From: Gymnothorax reevesii
Lineage: Eukaryota > Chordata > Actinopteri > Anguilliformes > Muraenidae
DNA: 64,000 nt
Reading direction: 5' to 3'
NCBI GenBank assembly: GCA_029721435.1
Contig: CM056573.1
Span: 122,971,447 to 123,035,446 of the forward strand
The notes under the pieces are model-generated. The model made no database searches, had not been told where the DNA came from, and saw nothing but the letters and a program-made list of their open reading frames with translations. Both the position numbers and the translations under genes were made by a program. Positions 1 through 9,989 of this stretch are shown piece after piece. The first letter of the stretch is position 1. Each line of letters starts with the position of its first letter.

Positions 1-110
1 GTAAGGTGAATTCTAGAACAAGGTACTTAGCCAGGAAAGCCAGATTACTGAATTGAGGATCCTTGAAAATGGTGGCATCCTGCCTTGTCCAGGCTTACTA
101 GGGCTATGCG

Positions 111-224
111 CAGTAAAAATCCCAGTGTTAATTCAACTCCAATAGAGTTTATTTGAGTCCAAGATAGATGGGTTGGTCTCATATAAACTCTACTGGAGTT
201 GAATTACCACTGGGATTTTTGCTG
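111..224. repeat. short inverted-repeat element (MITE-like hairpin)
   Basis: Two 41-base arms (111-151 and 184-224) are reverse complements with three mismatches, separated by a 32-base loop. The arms begin CAGTAAAAATCCCAGTG and end GAGTTTA. This is the form of a small non-autonomous DNA element or a fold-back repeat. No target duplication is obvious and the family is not recognised. Confidence 0.6.
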
Positions 225-654
225 TGTGCCACTAGTTCATGGTACTGGGGCCTAAATAAAGCACTGAAACAGAAACTCCAAGTTGCGCAAAATAAATAGG
301 TAAGAGTCGAGCTGGGGCTGGATTAGGGGAGCCGTGTGGGTAAAACTCAGTTCCAACAGCTCAGTAGCTTCCAGCTGAAGATAGAGCACGTCAGATCCAA
401 CTGAACATGATTTACAAGATTCTGAATAATTGGCCCAAAGTTACCTCACTAACTGTTTTCCTGTTTCCTTCCTAAGTTAGAAGATGTACATACTTCCAAC
501 ACCAGAGCAAGGGCAACCCACCTAAAATCCCGTAAATTTAAAACAATCATGGGTATGGTTTCCTTCTTATATGCAGCTACTACAGAGGGGAATAAGTGAC
601 CTTTTGAAATAATAGAAGCGCACAACAAAGAAACTTTTAAGAAAAAACGGCTAG
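225..654. other. unassigned stretch
   Basis: No coding, RNA or repeat structure that I can support. Open frames here are short and not protein-like. Confidence 0.4.
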
Positions 655-2392
655 TACATTGCTTGGGATGCTGTAACAGAATGCAATGATCTGTAAATCT
701 CACGTAGGCAACATATCAGATGTTGAAAGTGAGACATTTTACAATTTCATGAAAAATATTGGCTCATTTTAAATTTCATGGCAGCAACATATCTAAAAAA
801 AGTTGGAATAGGGCCATTTTTACCATTGTTTAGCATCCCCTCTTCTTTTAACACCAGTCTGTAAATGTCTGGGAAGTGAGGAGACAAATTGCTGAAGCTT
901 TGGGAGAGGAATGTTGTCCCACTCTTGTCAGATGTATGACAGTGACTGGTCTGGACTGAAGTTAGGCCAGTTCAGCACTCAGATTCTTCTACTTTGAAGC
1001 CAAGCTGTTGTCGTGGATGTAGTATGTGGTTTGATATTGTTTTGCTGAAATATGCAAGGCCTTCCCTGAGATGTTTGGATGGGAGCATATGTTGTTGTAA
1101 AACTTTTATATACATTTCAGCAGTGATAATCCCTTTCCAGATGTGTAACCTCCTCACGCCATAGGCACTCATGCAACCCGATACCATCTGAGATGTAGGC
1201 TTTTTAACTGCGCACTGATACTAAGCTGAATGGTCCCCCTCCTTCTTAGACCACAGGACACGGTGTCCCTGGTTACCAAAAAGAATTTCAAATTTTGATT
1301 CATCTAACCACAGAACAGTTTTTCATTCTGCCGCAGTCCATTTTAAAGGAACTTAAAGGCCCAGAGAAGATGGTGGCGTTTCTGGATCGTGTTCACAAAT
1401 GGCTTCTTCTTTGCATGATGCAGCTTTATCTTGCATTTGTAGATTGCACTACGAACTGTGTTCATAGACAATGATCGCTGGAAGTGTTCTTGAGCCAGTC
1501 TATTTCAGTGCAGAATCATGCCTGTTTTTACTGCAGTGCCGTCAGAGGGCCCGAAGACCACGAGCATCCATTATTGACCTACAATCTTGTCCCTTGTGCA
1601 CAAATTTCTCCAGATTCTCTGAATCATTTGATGATACTACGTACTGTAGATTCAAACTCTTTGCAATTTTACATTGAGGAACATTTTTATGAAATTGTTC
1701 CACAATGTTTTAGATGCTGTTTTTTGCAGATTGGTGAATCTCTCTCCATCTTTACTTTTGAGAGACTCCGCCTCTCTAAAATAGTCTGTTCATACCCAGT
1801 CATTTTACCGACCTGCTGCCAATCAACCTAATTTGTTGCAAAATGCTCCTCCAGCTGTTTTTTATTAGAACCACTTACTTTTAGTATCACCAGCCTTTTG
1901 TTGCCCCTCTCTCCCAACTTTTTTGAGAAATGTTGCTGCCATCAAAATCAAAATGAGCTAATAGTTTTCATGAAATGGTAAAATGTCTCACGTTCAACAT
2001 GTGATATGTTGTCTATGTTCTATTGTTAAATAAATGTGGGTTTATGAGATTTGCAGATCATTGACGAGAGTAGGGAGGTACTATGGCTTCGTTCTGGGGG
2101 CCACTGCCACCGCCACTGTGCTCGCAGAGATTTTCAGTGCTGGGCTTTGGAAGTGACAATTATTACAGGAATTTTTTCTAATTTTGCACAGGCGAAGATA
2201 TTTGTTTGAAAATCCTCAAGACCAATTTTCGGAAATTTTCAACGTACAATATGGCTGCCGGCGGCCATTTTGTCTGGAATTTGGGGATCAGAGAGATACA
2301 CGACTCGGCCTCTGAGGTGACCGATTTATCTATTAGCATTCTGTTTTCATTTACAATTTACACATCATCCCAACTTTTTGGAATTGAGGTCG
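655..2392 (-). mobile_element. decayed Tc1/mariner-like transposon, split by an insertion
   Basis: The transposase reads on the minus strand in broken frames. The longest piece (972-1187) contains GCMSAYGVRRLHIWKG and YIKVLQQHMLPS, which match the centre of a Tc1-family DDE transposase common in fish. The ends carry matching inverted terminal sequence: the left has ACAGAATGCAATGATCTG and TCATGAAAAATATTGGCTC; the right has the complement around 1960-2063 and 2337-2392, ending in CCCAACTTTTTGGAATTG. The first ~15 bases of the left end look lost, and the frame is broken by many stops and indels, so the copy is dead. The same superfamily recurs at 33.6, 44.6 and 61 kb. Confidence 0.85.
2064..2336. 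other. 273-bp insertion within the right end of the Tc1-like element
   Basis: In the left terminal repeat the sequence equivalent to CAATCATTG...CATTCTG is continuous. On the right side it is interrupted after 2063 and resumes at CATTCTGTTTTCATTTAC (2337). The inserted bases contain a GC-richer patch (GGCTGCCGGCGGCCATTTTG) and no terminal repeats or target duplication that I can see. Its origin is unknown. Confidence 0.55.
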
Positions 2393-2486
2393 TAAGTCTT
2401 GGACTTTTTCATGTTATCCCTGAAAATGTCTCATCCATGTGTTGACTGATTATTTTATTTTTTTTAGCACTTGTATTTGTAATTGT

Positions 2487-2534
2487 CAAATAAACTAAAC
2501 AAAACTAAATTAAACTGAACTAAACTAAACTAAA
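2487..2534. repeat. (AACTA)n-like simple repeat
   Basis: Degenerate reiteration of AAACTAAACT-type pentamers. Confidence 0.7.
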
Positions 2535-2539
2535 TGTTT

Positions 2540-2830
2540 CTGTCAAAGTCATTAATGTAGATGAGTAAGAGCAGGGGTCTCAACATCAATCCCTGAGAGA
2601 CTCCACTTCCCACAATGCCTAGCTCGGATGAGATCCTTCTGATCAGAACTCTTGGTGTTCTGTTCCGTAACCAGTCTTGAATGCAGTCCAAAATACCTCC
2701 TATAATTCATGCAATCCTTATTTTATCTCTCATGCAGTACTACTCCAAATACTTTCTGAAAATCCAAGTAAATAATGCCTCTCCTTGACTGCACAGAAGT
2801 TGATGAGAAAGTTACGAATTATAGTTTCTG
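2540..2830 (-). mobile_element. CR1/L2/Rex-like LINE reverse-transcriptase fragment
   Basis: On the minus strand the sequence reads SGVSQGLMLRPLLLLIYIND, which is the conserved reverse-transcriptase block [20 protein letters not shown] of jockey/CR1/L2/Rex-type non-LTR retrotransposons. Upstream it reads DWLRNRTPRV and a degraded KAFDKV-like segment (a stop and frameshifts), also expected there. Only about 95 codons survive. Active-site and endonuclease parts are missing. The 3' end of a similar LINE lies at 14361-14875 on the other strand. Confidence 0.75.
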
Positions 2831-2840
2831 TTCCAGTTGA

Positions 2841-3300
2841 TCCAACACTTACCGATGAGCCCAGTCTCATCCAGATGCATCATATAGGGACTTGACCAAG
2901 TGTCAATATGCGACGCAAAAGGAGGCTTTTGGCGTCCCTTTTGATGCCACACTTTAAACCCTGATAGTGTGGTGAACTCAATTGTTTTGTGAAAACCTGC
3001 TACCTCAAAGATTTTGTGTCAGCCAATTTAATTACATTGTGAGATTAACATTGCAAAATTTAATTACACTGAATTTTGAAAATCACGACAGGTTGTATTC
3101 AATTGTAATACTGTATTCAAGTCTGGAACCTGACAACATAAGCATATTTAAACTGGAAGAACGAAAACCATTTTTATGTTTGTATGTTCTTTTAAGAAAT
3201 ATCTAGATTAATGAATTACTGTGTTAAAACTCAATTTTCAACCCCAAAGTTCCAAACTTCATCTTACCTTCCTCTCTGTAAGAGCAAATGAATATAGCAC
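2841..3300. other. unassigned stretch
   Basis: AT-rich sequence with no supported gene or repeat. A 74-codon open frame (2982-3206) shows no recognisable motif. Confidence 0.4.
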
Positions 3301-3301
3301 A

Positions 3302-3416
3302 CATGCCAACTCTACCGCTTTTGGCAACAGACTACCACTTTAGGGGTGTTTCATTCTGGAAAAAAAAAACGCCCCAAAAGCAGTAGCCTACCGCCAAAAG
3401 CAGTAGAATTGGCATG
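3302..3416. repeat. inverted-repeat element (MITE-like)
   Basis: Arms CATGCCAACTCTACCGCTTT (3302 onward, 24 bases) and its complement at 3393-3416 differ at two positions. Inner blocks containing AAAAGCAGTAG also pair imperfectly. The loop holds a 10-base A run. Confidence 0.6.
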
Positions 3417-4129
3417 CATGATATTGCACTGTCACAATGTCATGCTGACTGTACATTTTGAATTCAAGCTTGTAAATAATAGTTCAAACGAGCTTGAGTG
3501 ATCTTTCACATTTTGAAGTAAAAGAGCCAACGTCCTTAGGGTCCTACCATATACATTCTGACCTAGATACCAACAGAGTAAAACTGATTAGTGTCTTTGA
3601 GGAAAATATGTGGTTGCTTTGCTTTTCAAGGTACATAATTATCTTACATTCATATTTTGCCTTGGCTAAGCATTCTTGAAAAAGGACTTATAAAGCAAAA
3701 AATACCTTTTATTTCTGGGCTTGTTTAAGAGTTGCTTTCTTTCTTGAAGTAAAATGATATTGATTTCTTTTCATCAGCCATATATTCTTTCTGACACATC
3801 ATTTTACGGAGGTTTGCAAATGGGGAACACCTACTCAGTGTTGATCCCCAGCAGGATCATCACCATTAAAACACACCCAGTGGGTCATCTTACAGTAATA
3901 ACATGAGAACTGCTCCTTAGATCTCTCTCCTACCCCAGGGCCAACCTGCTACTGATTTTTCAGCATACAGGGGTTTGAAGTTTCTCCCATTGCGATCAAC
4001 AATAAATATTCCTCCCAAAATGGCAGATTCTAAACACATGCCTGAGAACAGCCGTACGTGCAGTGTGTGGCCGGCAGATGTAGTGATGCAGTCAGTATCT
4101 AATTGCATCATCGGCTCCAAAGAGTGATT
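3417..4129. other. unassigned stretch
   Basis: No supported gene, RNA or repeat structure. Confidence 0.35.
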
Positions 4130-4226
4130 TTGTGTTTGTGTTGTGTGTGCGCGTGAGTGTGTGTATGTGTGCGTGTGTGCATTTATTTGCGTGTGTATGT
4201 GTGTGTGTGTGTGTGTTTGTGTATGC
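4130..4226. repeat. (TG)n microsatellite, interrupted
   Basis: TG/TGCG dinucleotide runs. The reverse strand gives a His/Thr-rich open frame that is only a translation of (CA)n. Confidence 0.9.
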
Positions 4227-5523
4227 CTTCTGTCTTTGCCTTTCTTCAGTTTTGTTTTAATGTTGATTGCTAGTGAAAGCATCTCCAGTACCACACATCT
4301 AAAGAACTAAGAGGCAGAAAAATGGATCCATTTGTTGAGTTATAAATACAGACCTGTTTTGCTGGGTCTCTTAATATCATTTCACAATCTCTCTGTGACT
4401 CTGTCATGGCAGCAATTTAAACAGTGGAGAAAGGGCTTTTAATGATCAAAGCATCGGGCTAACAAGATCAGATCCACAGGTAAACCAACTTCCTACGGCA
4501 ATTTTTTTTTTAACCAGACTTCCGTAGTTTTTTTCTTCCCCCTCTGGTTTATTGGAAAAAGCTTTCCAAACAGCTACTGGCACAACCTGGAAAATTTTTT
4601 TTCCCATACTTCACATTAAATGGCATGGATTTTAATTAATTTGCATTGGATGACACCCAATGGTGATGTGTGTTTACAAACTGAAACAGATCACTGGGTG
4701 ACTGTCCAGCCGGGTATATCCTCAAAACTAAAGCCTTCTCCCCATAAGTAAAGTTCATAGTTTGGCCTAGTGGTGGTGCCCCATGAAAGTGCATAGGTTC
4801 CAGAAAATCAACATGTGAACTTCACTAAGCTCTAATACTTATTGCAGCAATTGTTACATGATTCACATAAGAACTGAGGAATTTTTTTTTTGCTGTTATG
4901 CCGTCAATTTGTTATATAAGACAGCAAAGGATGACTGACAAATTTTAAAACTTAAACAGATTTAATTAATCAAAGACTGACAGCTAACCTACAATTTATA
5001 CTACTGACCAAGGTTGACATACATAAGAAAAATTGTGATTGAGATGGGGTTGCTATGTTGCAATGTCCTGGGACAGGAAAATGCTCCAACACATGCAAAA
5101 ATCCACAAAAAGACTTCACAGGTCTTGAAAAGAGTGACAGGTCTGGTCAAATATATACTTCTCCTTGCAATTTCTCCTACTACTTTACTCCCTCACTTTT
5201 TCTCCTTACATACTTTTTTCCAGCCCATCCCCCACCTTTTAAACTTTTTTTTTCAATTCTCTGGGACTTTCCCCTCTCAGACATGCCCAGGACATGCCCA
5301 AAACCTAGATCCAGACTGGCTTAACAAAAAAAGTCAATATTGCCATCTAGTGGCTTATTTTTTATCCACATTACATTGCATATTTTAGTTTTGAATAAAG
5401 TGGTAATAGAAGAACAGTCATAGTGTCTACAGAACAATGAGATTGAAGTTTTATGATTGAAGACATTCACAGCAAAGTTTATCTACAGTAATTCCCATTA
5501 AAGCAGCTCGAGCTAATACATTT
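4227..5523. other. unassigned stretch
   Basis: No supported gene. GGCCTAGTGGTGGTGCC near 4764 resembles the A-box half of a tRNA-derived SINE head, but no B box follows, so it is not called. Confidence 0.35.
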
Positions 5524-5573
5524 GGAAATGTAGTTTCACCTCATGGTAGGAAATGTAGTTTCACCTCATGGTA
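5524..5573. repeat. 25-bp tandem duplication
   Basis: GGAAATGTAGTTTCACCTCA plus five bases occurs twice in direct succession (5524-5548 and 5549-5573) without a mismatch. Confidence 0.9.
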
Positions 5574-5661
5574 GTGCATCAGTAAAAGCAATTGAAGAGC
5601 ACACTGCTAAAAGTACTGAAGTAACATTTTCACACACCGTGAGTTAAGGATGGGAACACAT

Positions 5662-5965
5662 TGTCATGGTTTTGCCCCCGCCAGCTGAAGACACAATGAG
5701 GGCGGACACTTGGACCATGCACCCATCAACAAATGAAGAGACCCACACACACAGGCTGAGTAAAAAATATAAAAATCTTTACTTTCAAGATAAAAACAAA
5801 CAGGAGAGGAGCGGCGGCAAAAATACCACCAGGGCTCTGGGCACAGAATGCAGTTACACTGGCAGTGCAGCGTTTAAATAGTCTTCATTGCACCTCAGCT
5901 GTGGCTCGTTGAAGTGGAGGTGCAGACAGCAGGAGGGGGAGGGATTGCAGGGCAGGACCATCACA
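5662..5965 (-). mobile_element. LTR-like short element (possible solo LTR)
   Basis: It begins TGTCATGG and ends CCATCACA, so read on the minus strand it runs TGTGATGG...CCATGACA. In that orientation it has a TATA-like CTATTTAAAC, a poly-A-signal-like AGTAAAG and then ACTCAGCCTGTGTGTGTGGG. The block GGCTGAGTAAAAAA with nearby TGTCATGG recurs at 9547-9660, so this is a dispersed family. Flanks CACAT/CTCAT match at 4 of 5 bases. A solo LTR of a Gypsy-type element fits best. A non-autonomous DNA element is the alternative. Confidence 0.45.
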
Positions 5966-6735
5966 CTCATCTTTATTAATATCCTAAGTTGATGTACTAA
6001 ATTTTCTCAAAATAGAAATTTTGTGACATAAGCAATTTTGGCACTAGGGTCTTCAATTGAACCATCATAATCATTCATTTTCTATCCTTTATTCGCTAGG
6101 AATGTTGACAACTAATTTGATGGTATTCCCATTAAAATTATCTAACCCCTTAAAGTCTAACTTTTCACTTTAAGTTTTCCTTTAAGTGGACTCAAAGCCA
6201 GAAAAAGTGTTTTTTCATATTTTTTGACAATCTTAGATATATATTCTGTATCTGCTGCTTGCAACGCATCACTGAAGCAATATCACTCTTATATTGAGAG
6301 AAATATTGAAACTGAGGTCACTATGTTTTCATAGTCACAGCATTGCATCAAATGGAAAGTATATAGATCTTGCTCATCATTCATACACATTCTCCTTCAA
6401 TTCCGCATGATATAATTTGGGATGATTGGAAACATTGAAATCTCCACTAGAATTTAAAATAGGCCTGAGGTATCACGGGTTTGAATAGAGCAGCTGCATT
6501 TGATGGACCCATATATTGGTCCATACATTTTATGGGGTTAATTTGTGATTTTTTTTTTTTCATTTTTTAAATGAAGTAATAAAAATAAAACTAATAAAGA
6601 ATAAAAAAAATAGCACTAATAAAGTTGACCAAGTGTTGGCGTCCAAGGTTAATCCGTAATATTCCCCCAAAAAACTTTGTTTTGAGGATGTAAGTATTTT
6701 AGTTTTTAGAGATGGCAGTGATGGTAGTCCTGCAG
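5966..6735. other. unassigned AT-rich stretch
   Basis: Nothing recognisable. Confidence 0.35.
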
Positions 6736-6820
6736 TGTGTGTGTGTGCGCGTGTGTGTGTGTGCGCATGTGTGTGTGTGTGTTTGGGGGGGGGGGGGGGT
6801 GGAGAGAGAGAGAGAGAGAG
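6736..6820. repeat. (TG)n, G-run and (GA)n compound microsatellite
   Basis: TG/GC alternation, then fifteen consecutive G (6786-6800) and GAGAGAG repeats. Confidence 0.9.
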
Positions 6821-7703
6821 CCAGGAAAAACATAACAACTAAAAGCTACAAGAAGAGGAATTCGCACAGGTTACTTTTTCCCACGAAACATTAAGCAAGC
6901 TGTTTCTAATAAAGGCAATGCTCCTGCAGCAGGAACTTGTGAAGATCAGCCGATCGTTTGAGTGGAACGGAGGAATTCTGCCCTCACAAAGTTGCTTCAC
7001 ACCGGCCACCAATCAGACTCAATCAATGAAAACTTCACATCATCTCCTGTAAAACAGAACCTTCTCCCTGTCGCTGAGATGGTCATGCATTTCCTGAGTT
7101 TCAATTTGCGAACGGATATATTCCTCAACCTCTACTGCAATGTTTTCATTTGTTGTTTACCCTGACCTTATTTTGATCATACACCAGACATAGCAGCAAT
7201 GTAACTAACTGGTGAGTATATCTATGTACAACAGATGACCAAGACCAGTCCATCTATCTTCGTACTCCTGGACTTATACATTTGATGTCACCAAAGATAC
7301 TTGCAAAGCAGAATTAGGGCCTAGATCTTCATGGCTATATGCCCAGTAAATTCCTTTATTGACCATAAACATCCAACACAAAGCTTCATATCTTCATTTC
7401 CACTGAACCCTTTGTATGACTCTCTGCACTATAGGTCTTAGGAAAAGAAAATATAGTAAATCAGCAATGAGCACATTTTCTCTTTCAAAGTACAGAGCTG
7501 CTTCCTGGAGTTCCAGGTCTTTCTTGGGTTTTTTTCCCCCTCATTGCTAAATATCCTCTGTGTTCTTTTTAATCCATGACTCTGTCCCTGACAAGTAAAA
7601 ACAAAAGCAAAGTGCACATAATCACTAAGACGCAGTTCCTGTTCTAAGAGCGCATAATATGAGTAATTTCCTCTGAAATTGTAATTACCAGGAGTCAATT
7701 TTC
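6821..7703. other. unassigned stretch
   Basis: No supported feature. Confidence 0.3.
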
Positions 7704-7738
7704 TCCCCCCCCCCCCCGCCCCCAACACACACACACAC
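7704..7738. repeat. C-run and (CA)n microsatellite
   Basis: Poly-C followed by ACACACACACAC. Confidence 0.9.
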
Positions 7739-8169
7739 CAGCCCAGGTCCTTGGTGATTTCCAGGCCCTATGCTGTAATAAGCCAGGGAATGCTTGCTTA
7801 AAAAAATGAACACACCAGAAAAGAGAAAAGACAGGGAAAGAGGAGGGAAAAAAACTCCCAGCTTCGCTGTCTCAGTATTCCTCATGTATTCTCAGTGACA
7901 TCATCATTGTAAAATTAGGAACTGGTTTCTTCTTTCTTGCAGATGGGGAAGTTTGAAATCACATTCCATGGGTCGGCACCGCATTTCATCATGAGTTTTT
8001 CCCTGTGCTCCCTCTTTAAAAGAAAGGAGATGGGGGCCCCCATTGTTCAGTGGTCCCCCCCAACACCACTCAACCTCCAGCCCCCCTCCCCGCCATGTAC
8101 CCCTCAGCGACTCGGGTACGTAGCGATCCTTGCAAACTGTTAGCTACCTAATCCCAGCCCAGTTCTAGA

Positions 8170-8427
8170 AGTAGCGCACCTGTGGATGATTGTATCCGGC
8201 TGGAGCAGAAAATCTGTGATTTACAGCAGCAAGGAGGTGCCGAGGCCCAGCTGTGCTGCAGCAGGAAGGGGAAGCTGTTCATCATTGCCGCCGACGCATA
8301 CTCCGTTAACAATGCCGCTGCTGTGCCGCTAGCACTGAAACCAAGGCTAGCTCTGCCTTGGCATTGTGACGCTTGGATGGTCTTGCAATGTTTGGTGTCA
8401 TTTTTGGAACTGTTGGTACCTATGTAG
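8170..8427 (+). other. unassigned open frame, ~82 codons
   Basis: An open frame reads SSAPVDDCIRLEQKICDLQQQ... and continues to a stop after TTGGTACCTATG. The local sequence is GC-richer than its surroundings. It is cysteine-rich with a short amphipathic N-terminal stretch. I do not recognise a family. No ATG lies at its start, no splice signals frame it convincingly, and the opposite strand is open as well. It could be a scrap of a retroelement ORF or chance. Confidence 0.2.
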
Positions 8428-8743
8428 AGTGTATGCATTTGTGTGTTGTAGGAGGGAAAGGGCGAGTGTGAAAGTGCTTGTGCATTGTGTTCCTGTTCCT
8501 AGGACACAATATTCTCACACAGACACACACACACGCATACAATCACATGCACACATTCTAACTTCCTGTAGTCTCTCCCCTTGACTTCTGTACATGTTCC
8601 ATCTCCGTCTTCTGCTGTCCCTGTATCTAAGACTCAGCGCTCTAGTGTTCCGTCAGTCATGTCCAATCAAATCATGACTCATTCTGCCCAATCTAGCAGC
8701 TGAGATGGCTTTGAAACTGAATTTGAATGGGCTTGAATATGCC
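8428..8743. other. unassigned stretch with short (CA)n
   Basis: Contains an ACACACACACAC tract near 8520; otherwise nothing. Confidence 0.35.
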
Positions 8744-8749
8744 CCCCAC

Positions 8750-9197
8750 TGTGATGGGAGGTGAGTTTGTGACGCCAAACGCAGTGGCCAGAAATAAAGG
8801 AGCACACGCAGAAGGGAGAGAGACAAACAAACAAAACAGTTGACCGAGAATCGCGCTTCCAACGGACCAAGATGTAGTCCGAGGCAAGGAAGCAACGCAA
8901 GCTCAACAGGACGAACAGAAAGAGGAACACACAGAAAGATTCCCTCACTAACTAGAACTCTTCCTCAAATATGCAGCTAAACCCCAAGAGCTCTCTTACT
9001 AGAGACCTTACCAGCTAAAATGCAAAACATAGCACTGACACTCTAGCAAGGGAATTGAGGCAGAACTAGGGCTTATATAGAATCTGGGCGATGCCCCCAA
9101 TAAATGCCAGCTGGCCCAAGAATTCGATTGAAAACAAAACGATGTCATCCCGGACGAGAGCGGCAAAGAAAGTTCTCAAAGCCACCAAACCATGACA
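8750..9197 (-). mobile_element. solo Gypsy LTR
   Basis: Read on the minus strand it begins TGTCATGGTTTGGTGGC and ends CCTCCCATCACA, the TG...CA ends of an LTR. It shares with the LTRs of the full Gypsy element at 40.9-48.6 kb, in order: CTCTCGTCC, CAATCGAATTCTT, CCAGCTGG, TCTATATAAGC, GCTAGAGTGTC and TTGGAAGCGC. It is flanked by the same six bases, CCCCAC, at 8744-8749 and 9198-9203. No internal region is present, so it is a solo LTR left by LTR-LTR recombination. Confidence 0.85.
9072..9079 (-). promoter_or_regulatory. LTR TATA box
   Basis: TATATAAG on the minus strand, at the position held by TATATAAG in the two full-element LTRs. It would direct transcription toward lower coordinates. Confidence 0.6.
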
Positions 9198-9203
9198 CCC
9201 CAC

Positions 9204-9546
9204 CGCACAAACCTAGAACAACTGCTCACCACTTGCCCCGAGACAAAGCATGCCCCCAGTGCTGTAGGTTGATATTCTTAGTCCTGTATATGCAGTTCTT
9301 GTAAGTTCCTTCAGAATACTCCCCCAACGCTAACTTTTTTGCAAAGACCTTTTCATGCCCTGGTATCTTGGCCTCCTGGGTAGTCTTTTCATGTTGTAGT
9401 CCGACCCCCACTGACACTACTACAACCACTGACATTTGAGACAAATGCTATTTTGTCTGTCCATATCCTTACTGAAGCAGTGTCCACTGATCTCCGGCTG
9501 CAGCTGCCATCCAATGACTTGCTTTGAAATTCATGTTAAGCTGCTC
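9204..9546. other. unassigned stretch
   Basis: No supported feature. Confidence 0.3.
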
Positions 9547-9748
9547 TGTCATGGGATTCGGCCCGCTGGCAAGAGACAACACCAGCGGGCACTGGGACCA
9601 TGTTCCCAAACAGGTAAAAGGGACCCAAACGCACAGGCTGAGTAAAAAAAAAAGTTCTTTTTGCTGTCGGACGATTGCTTGTCCGGTCATATGCTGGCTT
9701 ATTTAAGGTAGCATCCTGAGAAGTAGCTCCTTGCCCACTTGCTTGACA
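9547..9748 (-). mobile_element. LTR-like short element, second copy
   Basis: On the minus strand it reads TGTCAAGCAAG...CTTAAATAAG...ACTCAGCCTGTGCGTTTGGG...CCCATGACA. This is the same order of TATA-like box, A-rich signal and ACTCAGCCTGTG block seen at 5662-5965. The ends are tentative because no target duplication is seen. Confidence 0.4.
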
Positions 9749-9989
9749 ACCCTCCTCCACTCATTTAACGTTCATTAATCCTGTTTTCTTATGACTTAGT
9801 TGGCGGTCTATAACAAAGCCTCTTCGTTTGATGTCAACATTACTGAAGGCTCTGTTCTATGGGGGAGGGGTGGCAGTTAGTTGCGGCTTCCTGCCTTCGG
9901 TTGCAGGTTTGGACGGGCTGGAATCTCAAGGAACAGAGCCATGTTGCCAAGCCCAATGCATGCATGTGTGCCTGTGTGCCCTCAATATA

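Noticed and set aside
3917..4294. His/Thr-rich minus-strand protein
   Set aside because: It is the translation of a (CA)n microsatellite.
8148..8438. host exon on either strand
   Set aside because: Both strands are open, no splice sites or homologous motifs are convincing; kept only as a low-confidence unassigned frame.
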